Of a stretch of 64,000 bases of DNA, positions 21,284-28,295 are shown piece after piece (position 1 is the first letter of the stretch; each line of letters opens with the position of its first letter). Position numbers and translations under genes: made by a program. Source of the stretch: VRUE01 sp963837735. GTDB lineage: Bacteria > Actinomycetota > Thermoleophilia > Solirubrobacterales > 70-9. The stretch lies in NCBI GenBank assembly GCA_963837735.1, contig CAWIOM010000010.1, positions 248,001-312,000 of the forward strand, written 5' to 3'. A model generated the notes under the pieces. That model was given only the letters and a program-made list of their open reading frames with translations, ran no database searches and was not told where the DNA came from.

Positions 21284-21916
21284 TCAGCGGCGCTCGCCCT
21301 TCCGGCGCCCGCGCGTCGCGATCCCGACCGATGCGGCCACTCCGAGCGCCAGCGTGGCGACGGCCAGGGCGGCGATCGCGATCCCCTTGGCGTTGCTCGC
21401 CTCGTCGCTGGCCTCTTCCACGCGCTGCCCTTCGCGGGCGAGCCGTTGAACGATTTCCCCGGTCGTCGGGTCTTTGACCGGGAACTCGACATCGGAGCTT
21501 TCGCCCACGCACTGAAAGGTCGCTTCCGAACAGGTGGCGCTCGCGTCGAGCGTTCGGCCGTCCACCGACCCCGTGACGTGGAAGGAGTATGTGCCGGGTC
21601 TCGCGGGAACGATCTGTGCGTGGAGCCGGCCGGGCTGCTGGTCGGGTATGAGCGGCAGCGTCACCACCGCGTCGCCGTAGGCGACTTCCACCGAAAGCGC
21701 TCCCGCGGGGACCTCGACCGGGGCGCCCGAGGAATCGGACACGTTCACGTTCACGGAGTTGTCCAGGTTGGCGAGCGGGGGCTCGCTTTCCCACCCCATC
21801 TCGACGAGAAACGGCCCCGAAGCCTTGATCACGTGCCCCGACGCCCCGGGCGCCAGGACCAGGATGAGCAGCGTGATCGGGACGATCACTCGCCCCCCTC
21901 GCCCCGCCTTGAGCAT
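21284..21916 (-). CDS. Secreted, membrane-anchored CopC/YtkA-like protein
   Basis: A 210-residue protein with an N-terminal signal peptide (VIVPITLLILVLAPGASGH), an outer beta-sandwich domain and one C-terminal transmembrane helix (GIAIAALAVATLALGVAASVGIA, about residues 175-197) ending in basic residues. The mature domain starts with His (HVIKASGPFLVEMGWESEPP) and has one Cys pair (ATCSEATFQC). This layout resembles CopC/YcnI/YtkA-type domains, in which an N-terminal His after cleavage can bind copper; that link is tentative. Start ATG 21916 has GAGGAGAAG before it. Confidence 0.6.
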   Translation of the reverse strand: MLKAGRGGRVIVPITLLILVLAPGASGHVIKASGPFLVEMGWESEPPLANLDNSVNVNVSDSSGAPVEVPAGALSVEVAYGDAVVTLPLIPDQQPGRLHAQIVPARPGTYSFHVTGSVDGRTLDASATCSEATFQCVGESSDVEFPVKDPTTGEIVQRLAREGQRVEEASDEASNAKGIAIAALAVATLALGVAASVGIATRGRRKGERR

Positions 21917-22027
21917 TTCTTCTCCTCGATCCGTGGACAGGCGACCGCCGTCCGGCGATCCACCTGGAATCTACCTTCGGCCGGGGTCCCGATCTCCGTT
22001 GGAACGCAAAAACCGCGCCGGAACGGC

Positions 22028-22130
22028 TCAGCCGGCGCCGATCTCGCGATAGCGGTCCGCCAGCTGGAGGATGTGCTCGCGCATCAGCGTGGCGGCGCGC
22101 TCGGAGTTCTGGTCGCGCACCGCCTCGGAG
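22028..22130 (-). pseudogene. C-terminal remnant of a GntR/FCD-type regulator
   Basis: A minus-strand fragment reads SEAVRDQNSERAATLMREHI then LQLADRYREIGAG and stops. This matches the last helix of the FCD ligand-binding domain of GntR regulators, where A-R-D-...-A-x-x-x-M-x-x-H is usual. No DNA-binding domain or proper start lies upstream, so only the tail of a gene survives. It sits beside an integrase remnant. Confidence 0.5.
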
Positions 22131-22223
22131 CATCGCGGCATCTGCCCGCAACCCCGCCCTCGCATCATGCATACGCTCACCTTCTGACCCCTTCCACGTC
22201 CGCAGCCAATTCGCTCCTTCCGC

Positions 22224-22367
22224 CCTTGCCCGAATCCGCTTCAGGAGTTCATGGGATACGCGACCATCGAGGAGACCTTCTCGCGTTACGGGCATCTGAT
22301 GCCCGGAGCACGGGCGAAGGCCCGCACGCTGGTCGACGCCTACATGGCGTCGGCGCTGGCCGCGTAG
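22224..22367 (+). pseudogene. C-terminal remnant of a tyrosine recombinase (integrase)
   Basis: The plus strand reads LQEFMGYATIEETFSRYGHLMP then GARAKARTLVDAYMASALAA and stops. This is the end of a phage-type integrase: L-Q-E-x-M-G-H-x-x-I-x-x-T-x-x-x-Y-G-H-L, including the active-site Tyr of RYGHL. The second catalytic His (MGH) is Tyr here. No body of the gene lies upstream, so it is a fragment. It marks past integration at the edge of the accessory patch that ends at tRNA-Leu. Confidence 0.7.
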
Positions 22368-22420
22368 GGATTGACTTGAGTCGCTCCCGCGGCGCCGTCA
22401 GCCGTCGATAGGTTCAGTCG

Positions 22421-22870
22421 ATGCCGACCCAGGCTGTCTTCTACCGAGCCCCTGACGGCAGCGAGCCCGTTGCCGAGTTCCTCGATCGCGAGTTTCCGGT
22501 CGAGCCGAGCAAGAAGAAGCCGAGCACGCGGGAGCTGCAGGCGGCCGCGACCAAGCGAGTGACGATCGACCTGCAGATCGACCGCCTGAATGGACTGGCA
22601 AGCGACGATCCGCCGCTGCCTTTCCCGCACACCTCTCAGATTGATGGTCCGCTGCGCGAGCTTCGGTGCCACTACGGTCGCGCGCACTATCGAGTCCTCT
22701 ACCGGAGGTCGGGAAATCTCTTCGTTCTGCTGCACATGATCCGCAAGACGAGCAAGGCCGTCCCTCGCGCGGAGATCGAGATCGCCAAGGAGCGCTGGCA
22801 GGATTTCAAGGATCGGATGGGGGCCCGCCCCCGCAAGCCGCCTCGTGCGGCGGGTGGGGATGCGCCTTGA
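22421..22870 (+). CDS. HigB/RelE-like toxin (phage Gp49-type)
   Basis: A 149-residue basic protein of the Gp49/HigB type (PF05973-like). It opens with TQAVFYRAPDGSEPVAEFLD; the core is LPFPHTSQIDGPLRELRCHYGRAHYRVLYRRSGN then LFVLLHMIRKTSKAVP, which matches the strand and helix of RelE-superfamily mRNA interferases (L-R-E-L-R, R-V-L-Y). An extra basic insertion (residues 28-48) is present. The antitoxin-like HTH gene follows 62 bases downstream. Toxin-first order is that of HigBA. Confidence 0.82.
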   Translation: MPTQAVFYRAPDGSEPVAEFLDREFPVEPSKKKPSTRELQAAATKRVTIDLQIDRLNGLASDDPPLPFPHTSQIDGPLRELRCHYGRAHYRVLYRRSGNLFVLLHMIRKTSKAVPRAEIEIAKERWQDFKDRMGARPRKPPRAAGGDAP

Positions 22871-22885
22871 TCCGTCCGACTGACT

Positions 22886-22923
22886 TAGCAGTTTTGCTAC
22901 ATTGACTATCAAATGAGAGTCAA
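22886..22923. promoter_or_regulatory. Operator-like inverted repeats before the antitoxin gene
   Basis: Two symmetrical sites lie in the toxin-antitoxin gap: TAGCA-gttt-TGCTA (22886-22899) and TTGACT-N10-AGTCAA (22902-22923). The second ends 10 bases before the antitoxin ATG. Antitoxins of this type bind such repeats to repress their own promoter, and an internal promoter here would give extra antitoxin. Function is inference. Confidence 0.5.
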
Positions 22924-22932
22924 AGGAATCGG

Positions 22933-23301
22933 ATGGAAATGGCTCGTAAGAACGACTCGCCAATCGGAAGCGCCCACGCGGAGGGCATGGAGAAGAGGGC
23001 TGGCAAGAGCGTCGCGTACAAGGCTGCCCTCGAAGAGCAGAAGCCCTATGAGGACTTTGCCCGGCTGGTTATCCACAAGCGGATGCAGCTCGGCCTCACC
23101 CAGCAGGAGCTGGCTCAGAGGATGGGGACGAGCCATTCCGTTGTCTCACGCCTGGAGAGCGGGCAGCACCGATTCAGCTTCGCGACGATGCGCAAACTCG
23201 CCAAGGCGCTCGACACCCATCTCGTCTACGGCTTTCAGGACGAGGCGCCCAGCTCGAAGTCTCGGCGGACGCCGAAGCGCGAGCTGGTCGTCTCCGCCTG
23301 A
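22933..23301 (+). CDS. HigA-like antitoxin, XRE-family HTH protein
   Basis: A 122-residue protein with a Cro/C1-type helix-turn-helix at about residues 48-104: IHKRMQLGLTQQELAQRMGT, SHSVVSRLESGQHRFSFATM, then a short linker and LVYGFQDE. The N-terminal 45 residues are charged and probably bind the toxin. ATG 22933 follows AAAGGA; ATG 22939 is an alternative. Likely neutralises the toxin encoded just upstream and represses the pair. Confidence 0.85.
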   Translation: MEMARKNDSPIGSAHAEGMEKRAGKSVAYKAALEEQKPYEDFARLVIHKRMQLGLTQQELAQRMGTSHSVVSRLESGQHRFSFATMRKLAKALDTHLVYGFQDEAPSSKSRRTPKRELVVSA

Positions 23302-23331
23302 CGGTCCCGCCCTGCGGGCAGGACGCGCGAG

Positions 23332-23691
23332 GTGTCTTGTCCGAGACGTTCGGTGGGGCCGAGATACGATGCCGCCCCATGCGGGCAATTCCTGGCGGCA
23401 GCGGCAATGGCGGCGACTCTGGCTCTAGCCAGCTGCGGCAGCGACGACGACAAGGACCTAAGCCCTGGGCGCGTCGCATTTGAAGGGGCCGAAGTGATCC
23501 AAGCAGGGCCGAATGCCTTCCTGCTGAGGCTTGACACCGGCGAGTTGAGCGCCAAACAGCGGAAGGACATCGGCCTCGTCAGTGGCGGGAAGTGGGTCGA
23601 GAGCGGACTGGTCGTCACGCCGAACAAGCTCGACGGAATGTGCGATGTGCGGATGCTGTCGCGGGAGTCCTGCAAGGCAGTCGGCCGTTGA
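23332..23691 (+). CDS. Small putative lipoprotein, unknown function
   Basis: About 119 residues from the TTG at 23332, with a lipobox (LALASCGSDDDKD) after a hydrophobic run; the mature part is about 80 residues. The start is uncertain because the n-region is long and contains an extra Cys. The body (VAFEGAEVIQAGPNAFLLRL, WVESGLVVTPNKLDGMCDVRML) contains two further Cys that could form a disulphide. No family recognised. Its TGA overlaps the TTG of the next lipoprotein gene, so they appear coupled. Base composition is less GC-rich than the chromosomal genes around it. Confidence 0.5.
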   Translation: MSCPRRSVGPRYDAAPCGQFLAAAAMAATLALASCGSDDDKDLSPGRVAFEGAEVIQAGPNAFLLRLDTGELSAKQRKDIGLVSGGKWVESGLVVTPNKLDGMCDVRMLSRESCKAVGR

Positions 23692-24015
23692 AATCTGAGC
23701 GCGGTGTCTTCCGCTCATTCCCCACCGTGCTTCTTCTCAGCTTCGCGGTGTTGTTCGCGGGGTGTGGAAGCAGCGATGAAGAACCCATTTCAGTCGGGAT
23801 CGACACGAACGGGGAAGCGATCACGATGCCCAGAGGACGAGGCCCTCGAATACGCCTTCGATCACGGAGGGGTTTCGAAGCAAACGATCGAGCAGATCTG
23901 CCGGGAAGTTGACCGGTACGGCCTGGAAAAGACCCGCGAACGCTACGCGGGAGGAGAGGGAGACAACGAGTTCTCGCCAAGGGAACTCGTGAACGAGGCT
24001 GCGAGCCGCTGCTAG
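23688..24015 (+). CDS. Small putative lipoprotein, unknown function, one frameshift
   Basis: TTG 23688 gives MKSERGVFRSFPTVLLLSFA then VLFAGCGSSDEEP, a clear lipoprotein signal. After ISVGIDTNGEAITMP the frame must change near 23825; the continuing frame reads EDEALEYAFDHGGVSKQTIEQICREVDRYGLEKTRERYAGG and ends at 24013. A single indel would join them. No family is recognised. It is coupled to the lipoprotein gene before it, and both lie in the accessory patch next to tRNA-Leu. Confidence 0.5.
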
Positions 24016-24116
24016 CGGGCTGTCCCACCGGCTATCGCATCATCCCTGTCCCACTGGCGCACGAACTGGCGCACCGCGGAATCGGGCGAGGCCGCTCCAG
24101 AAGCAGCCTCGAACGC

Positions 24117-24142
24117 AAAAGCCCCGCCGTAGCGGGGCTTTC
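24117..24142 (-). terminator. Rho-independent terminator of tRNA-Leu
   Basis: On the minus strand AAAGCCCCGC pairs with GCGGGGCTTT around a four-base loop, followed by a T run, a few bases after the tRNA 3' end. This is a standard intrinsic terminator for the tRNA transcript. Confidence 0.85.
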
Positions 24143-24148
24143 GTCCAT

Positions 24149-24233
<85 letters not shown>

Positions 24234-24312
24234 TCGCGGGCGGGGGATTCTAGATGTTCCGCGCCCGGAGGCCCGGCCGCGGTTGCGGGCGTCCTGGGGA
24301 GCAGGTAGCCTC

Positions 24313-24326
24313 CGAACAGGTGTTCG
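24313..24326. promoter_or_regulatory. SOS box (LexA binding site)
   Basis: CGAACAGGTGTTCG is a perfect CGAAC-N4-GTTCG palindrome, the LexA site of Gram-positive bacteria including actinobacteria. It lies 23 bases before the lexA start, so lexA is autoregulated. Confidence 0.92.
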
Positions 24327-24348
24327 AACGCAAATTGGAGGAATCGAC

Positions 24349-24960
24349 TTGGATCTGGACCTGACCAAACGGCAGAAGGAGATCTTCGACTTCATCGGCA
24401 AGTACGCCGCCAAGACCGGCTACCCGCCCACCGTGCGGGAGATCGGCAAAGCGGTGGGCCTGCATTCCTCTTCGACGGTTCACGCTCATCTCGCCAACCT
24501 CGAGAAGATCGGCCTGCTGCGTCGCGACCCCTCCAAACCACGGGCGATCGAGCTGCTCTTCGACCGCGCCAAGAAGACGATTCTTCCGGGCAAGGGCCTG
24601 CCCCTGGTCGGCCACGTCGCCGCCGGAGAGCCGATCCTCGCCGAGGAGAACGTCGAGGAGTACATCGAGATCCCCGACGTGATCGGCGGCGAGGACGGCG
24701 ACTACATCCTCCGGGTCCGCGGCGAGAGCATGAAGAACGCCGGGATCTTCGAGGGCGACTACGTCGTCGTCCGCCCGGCCGACGATGCGGCCGATGGGGA
24801 GATCGTCGTCGCCCTGATCGGCGAGGAGGCCACGGTCAAGCGCTTCTTCCGCGAGGCCGACCACGTCCGCCTGCAGCCCGAGAACGACGCCATGGAGCCG
24901 ATCCGCACCACCGAGGCCCGCGTCCTCGGCCGCGTCGTCGGCGTCTTCCGCAAGGTCTGA
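24349..24960 (+). CDS. lexA: SOS repressor LexA
   Basis: A 203-residue LexA, full length. The N-terminal winged helix is KRQKEIFDFIGKYAAKTGYP with PTVREIGKAVGLHSSSTVHA. The C-terminal S24 self-cleavage domain has the Ala-Gly scissile bond in VGHVAAGEPILAE (about residue 90), the catalytic Ser in RGESMKNAG and Lys in EATVKRF. RecA filaments trigger cleavage after DNA damage. The start is TTG 24349, with GGAGGA seven bases upstream; a longer frame would run into the SOS box and the divergent tRNA. Confidence 0.96.
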   Translation: MDLDLTKRQKEIFDFIGKYAAKTGYPPTVREIGKAVGLHSSSTVHAHLANLEKIGLLRRDPSKPRAIELLFDRAKKTILPGKGLPLVGHVAAGEPILAEENVEEYIEIPDVIGGEDGDYILRVRGESMKNAGIFEGDYVVVRPADDAADGEIVVALIGEEATVKRFFREADHVRLQPENDAMEPIRTTEARVLGRVVGVFRKV

Positions 24961-25055
24961 CGCGGCCGCCGGCGCCCGGTGCCGGCGTGCTGCAAGGCGG
25001 CGGCCGTCGGCTGCCCGGGGTTGCGGTCGCAGGGACAGGAGCTACCATCGGCGAT

Positions 25056-25380
25056 GCGGGCCGAGCGACCGCGGGGGGAGAGAAAACCCCTCGAGGAAAG
25101 TCCGGACACCGAAGGGCGAGGCGGTGGGTAACGCCCACCCGGGGAAACCCGCGGGAAAGTGCCACAGAAACACACGGCCGATGGCGCGGTTGCACGTGCG
25201 TCGCGCACAGGCAAAGGTGAAATGGTGCGGTAAGAGCGCACCGGCGCCGCGGTGACGCGGCGGCCAGGCAAACCCCGCCCGGTGCAAGGCCAAGCAGGAC
25301 CGTCGACCCTGCCCGGCGAGGTCCAGGTAGGCCGCATAGATAGATGGCCGCTCACGACAGGATCCGGCTTACAGGCCCGC
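25056..25380 (+). ncRNA. rnpB: RNase P RNA (bacterial class A)
   Basis: The catalytic RNA that trims 5' leaders from pre-tRNAs. The ends pair (GCGGGCC at 25056 with GGCCCGC at 25374-25380, helix P1). Hallmarks are GAGGAAAGTCCGGAC at 25093-25107 (P4/CR-I), CCACAGAAACA in the 25160s, GGTAAGAGCGCACCGG in the 25230s, and ATAGATAGATGGC with ACAGGATCCGGCTTACAG near the 3' end (CR-V). Length about 325 bases fits class A. A terminator follows. Confidence 0.95.
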
Positions 25381-25384
25381 TAAA

Positions 25385-25409
25385 GGAAAGGCCCCGAGAG
25401 GGGCCTTTC
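25385..25409 (+). terminator. Intrinsic terminator after rnpB
   Basis: GGAAAGGCCCC pairs with GGGGCCTTTCC around GAGA, directly after the 3' end of RNase P RNA. The downstream run is short, so termination may rely on the strong stem. Confidence 0.8.
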
Positions 25410-25487
25410 CCATGTCCGGGGACCGCTCAAGCGTCGCCACCCGCGACCACTGCACCGTTTTCTGTCTTAGCGTTTGCTAACGTGCCG

Positions 25488-25617
25488 CCCTTCGCTGAAT
25501 CTTCGCTCCTATGGCGCGGAGATCGGGGGACCCAATTCGTTGGGGCGAATCGCAGGCATCTGCCGCGTAGCGCAGCTCTTTCAGCGCGAGCCCGTCAGCT
25601 AACCCCGTAAGCGTCGC
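25488..25617 (+). promoter_or_regulatory. Cyclic di-AMP riboswitch (ydaO/yuaA class)
   Basis: The leader carries conserved ydaO-yuaA elements in order: TTCGCTGAATC near 25491, GGGGGACCCAA at 25525-25535, TTGGGGCGAATCGCAGGC, CTCTTTCAGCG, and CCCGTCAGCTAACCCCGTAAGC at 25591. In actinobacteria this class controls wall hydrolase genes, and the next gene encodes an RlpA-like wall protein 10 bases downstream. Binding of c-di-AMP normally turns expression off. Family identification is from motif recall; the control is inferred. Confidence 0.9.
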
Positions 25618-25626
25618 AAAGAGAAG

Positions 25627-26091
25627 ATGAAGGAACGCACACACAGACGAGCATTCTTCGGCGCGCGCTGGGCGGCAATCCTCGCTGCCTGCGCCCTCGG
25701 CTTGGCCGTCTTCTCGGTGCCCGCCCAGGCTGAAACCGGCGGCGCCTCCAGCGGCGCGTCGTTCGAAGCGAATGCCGGCGGCGGATTCGCCTTCGCGGCC
25801 TTCCGTTCGGCCGGGGCCACCTGGTACGGCCCGGGCTTCTACGGCAAGAAGACGGCCTGCGGCCAGACCCTGCGCCGCGGCACGCTCGGCGTCGCCCACC
25901 GAAGGCTTCCCTGCGGCACGCCGGTCAAGTTCGTCTACCACGGGCGCCTGATCGTCACCCGTGTGATCGACCGCGGCCCCTACGCGAAAGGATTTGCCTG
26001 GGATCTGACCAACGGCGCCCGTGAGGCGCTCGGGTTCGAAGGCTCGGGCCGGATCCGCTTTGCAGTGGCGATGCGGTACGCGCGTCCTTAG
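25627..26091 (+). CDS. RlpA-like double-psi beta-barrel wall protein
   Basis: A 154-residue exported protein: signal peptide to about residue 35 (AAILAACALGLAVFSVPAQA), a Gly/Ser/Ala linker, then a double-psi beta-barrel of the RlpA/expansin kind. Motifs: ATWYGPGFYGKKTACGQTL, GVAHRRLPCGTPVKFVY, VTRVIDRGPYAKGFAWDLTN, where the Asp of DRGP and the Asp of WDLTN are the conserved polar residues. Members include septal lytic transglycosylases, though here no SPOR domain follows. Two Cys can form a disulphide. It stands alone behind a c-di-AMP riboswitch, which supports a role in peptidoglycan turnover under osmotic control. Confidence 0.88.
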   Translation: MKERTHRRAFFGARWAAILAACALGLAVFSVPAQAETGGASSGASFEANAGGGFAFAAFRSAGATWYGPGFYGKKTACGQTLRRGTLGVAHRRLPCGTPVKFVYHGRLIVTRVIDRGPYAKGFAWDLTNGAREALGFEGSGRIRFAVAMRYARP

Positions 26092-26170
26092 CTCGTTTCC
26101 GGTGTTATAGCCGTCGCGGTGGCTAACCTGCGATCCGCGCAGTTGGCCAATGGACGAGAGGAGCACGGGC

Positions 26171-26903
26171 ATGTCGCTGTCTTCGCATGGAGTTGATCCG
26201 CTTAACCGCGGGATGGGCCGCCTCAGGGCGGTGGTCGCGATCCTCGGCGCGGCACTCCTGGTGCTGGCGGTCTCGTTGCTCGGCTCGAGTGCCGGCGCTG
26301 CGACGACCTCGAAGACGACGGTCGTGCTGGGCTCCACCTCGACCGTCCCCGACCCCTCGTGCCCGGCGCTTCCCTGCCAGGCGGTGGGCAGCGTCACCGG
26401 CTTCCAGGTCAGCAACAACCAGACCCAGCTCCCGTTCCGCGTCGCGCGCAAGGGCAACGGTCAAGTCCTGGACCCTGACCCTGGCCCAGCCGACGAACAG
26501 CCAGCGCTCGTTCTTCAACGGCTTCTTCGGCACGCCGCCGGAGGCGCGCCTCGCGATCCTGCGCCGGGTCGCCGGCACCAACCCGCCCCGGTACAACCTC
26601 GCCGGCCAGGGCTCTGTCCACGTGCTCTCGCCCTACCTGGGGCAGACGGTGAAGTTTGGAGCCAACCTGGCGGTCCGCAAGGGCGACATCATCGGCATCA
26701 CCGTCCCGACCTGGGCGCCGGCCTTCTCCCAGGGCCTCAACGCGAAGAACGTCTGGCGCGCCAGCCGCGAGCCGGGCAAGTGCACCAACTCGACCGACGT
26801 CCGCCAGGGCGAGCCGCAGCAGAAGGTCGGGAAGCGGGCGACCTACGCGTGCAAGTACGGGACGGCGCGCCTGCTCTACACGGTCACGGTTGTCGAGGAT
26901 TGA
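26171..26903 (+). CDS. Secreted protein of unknown function, one frameshift
   Basis: About 244 residues. Signal sequence AVVAILGAALLVLAVSLLGS follows MSLSSHGVDPLNRGMGRL; ATG 26171 is preceded by GAGGAG. The first frame runs to GFQVSNNQTQLPFRVARKG, then near 26458 the frame changes and reads VKSWTLTLAQPTNSQRSFFN, GDIIGITVPTWAPAFSQGLN and ends TVTVVED at 26903. Two Cys pairs (PSCPALPC; GKCTNST with YACKYG) suggest disulphides. The fold looks all-beta, like a carbohydrate-binding or jelly-roll domain, but no family is certain. The stop is immediately followed by a palindromic repeat, which may act as its terminator. Confidence 0.6.
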
Positions 26904-27022
26904 GGGCGGGGGTTCGGCACCCCTCCCGGCTCAAACTTTTCTGGAGAGACGCGGCCGGCTGGCGCCGCAGGCTAGACGACGAAAAGTTACAAGCCGCCGA
27001 GAGGGGCACCGAACCCCCGCCC
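26904..27022. repeat. Palindromic repeat element, copy A
   Basis: A 119-base element whose 22-base ends pair (26904-26925 with 27001-27022, 20 of 22 matches), with inner arms AACTTTT (26934-26940) and AAAAGTT (26982-26988). Its centre is GGCGCCGCAGGCT. Copy B at 28153-28265 is the same element in opposite orientation: both contain CACCCCTCC, TCAAACTTTTC, GCCGCAGGCT, CGACGAAAAGTTACAAGCCG. The stop codon of the degenerate transposase lies inside copy A (26987-26989). Confidence 0.85.
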
Positions 27023-28040
27023 GCTCGCTATCTTGCGGGCAGCGAAGAAGATATCGGCGGGCACGCGGCTCTTCGTGAGCGGCGTGGTGTGAGCATGGTA
27101 GGTGTTGTAGTAGCGCAGGTACTCTTAGAGGTAGCGTGGCAGGGTGGTGATAAGAGGTGAGAAGGAGAGAGAGAAGGTGGGTCGATAGCGCTCCTCGAAG
27201 ATCGTGAGCTGCACGAGCTCGGAGCAGCTGTTTGAGTTAGGTTGTGTGGTTTTGATCTTGCGCTGGGTGGTTTTGTGCTAGGTAAGGGATGTTCGGAAGT
27301 ATTTGGTAAGAAACTAAGAGATGTTGTAGGTAGTGATTTCGAGGAGCTTATAGTGGGTAGATTTCAGCTAGGTGGTGACTAAATGGGCAAGTTAGGTAGT
27401 GTGGAGGGTGGTGGGGTTGTGATAGGTGGAGAGAAGGAAGGTATAGGTGTAGGAGGAGGAGAAGTAGATAGAGGTGTATTGATAGATCACTCGCTTTGAG
27501 AAGGAGAGGCGGCGGACGTAGAAGCAGTGCAAAAGCACTTCTCACCGTGCAGAGCAGGCGTCGATCTGCAGCTCTTTGGCTGAAGATCGGGCTTGCGCTC
27601 ATAGGGGTCGGCGTGGCGGGCGATGAGCGCTAGGTGTTTGAAGAGGGTGTTGAGGTTGAAGAGAGGAAGAAAGAGAGAGATGAGGTGATAGGAGAAAAGG
27701 ATGAGGAGAAAATTGGGAGGAGAGAGATAGGAGGAGATGAGAGTGGGGAGAAAGAGAGGGTGAGAGAGGGAGAAGGTGAGGATGAGATGATAAAGGTGGG
27801 GGAGGATATGGTTGGGAATGAGTGGTTTGAGAGGATAGATGAATGAGAAGAGAGTGGAGGAGGTAGAGATGGAGCGTGGGCTGGAGGAGTAGAAGGTGGA
27901 AGGTGAGAAGAAAATGGAAAGGAAGGACTAAGAGAGGTAGAAGAGATAAAAGGAAAAGGAGAAAAGGAGAAGGAGGAAAAAGAAAAGAAAGAGAGGCTCA
28001 ACCACGCCGCAACGGCGGGACCGAGAAGAGCAGCCACATG
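26987..28040 (-). pseudogene. IS481-like transposase gene with guanine-depleted blocks
   Basis: A DDE integrase-core transposase of about 350 codons, recognised by intact islands on the minus strand: HLALIARHADPYERKPDLQP (27570-27640), HCFYVRRLS then YQYTSI (about 27460-27530), VQLTIFEERYRP (27180-27220) and YLRYYNTYHAHTTPLTKSRV to the stop at 26987. Between islands the length matches what I recall of the family, but coding-strand G is nearly absent. Plus-strand 27641-27996 has only three C in 356 bases. Codons look changed as Trp to Tyr, Ala to Ser or Thr, Glu to stop. At least one net frame change lies between 27630 and 27520. Not functional as read. The 5' end is uncertain. Confidence 0.7.
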
Positions 28041-28126
28041 GTCCCGAGCTTCCGGTGGTTCGTGTGTTTCGCCGACCTGCCGGTAGCTGGATCGAAGGGC
28101 CCCGGCCTTCCCGACGCTCGGGCGAA

Positions 28127-28295
28127 CGCGGGTCCTGCCGAACACGCCGGATGGAGGGGTCGGGCACCCCTCCGAACGGCTTGTAACTTTTCGTCGTGAG
28201 CCTGCGGCGACAGCAACAGACTCACGATCGAAAAGTTTGAGAGAGGAGGGGTGCCCGACCCCTCCCTCGCTACGCCGCGTTCGGCAGGACCCGCG
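28127..28295. repeat. Palindromic repeat element, copy B, with extended arms
   Basis: A perfect 21-base inverted pair (28153-28173 and 28245-28265, GGAGGGGTCGGGCACCCCTCC type) encloses the same core as copy A, inverted. Outside it a further perfect 17-base pair is present (28127-28143 and 28279-28295, CGCGGGTCCTGCCGAAC), because the last codons of the AhpD-like gene are duplicated in inverse order on the far side. With copy A it flanks the altered transposase as inverted terminal repeats. Confidence 0.85.

Noticed and set aside
22028..24142. A complete prophage or integrative element with att sites
   Set aside because: Only tails of the integrase and GntR genes remain and I could not find a repeated tRNA 3' end on the far side.
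26904..28295. Diversity-generating retroelement
   Set aside because: DGRs alter adenines from a template repeat and need a reverse transcriptase; here guanines are affected and no reverse transcriptase or template repeat is in the window.
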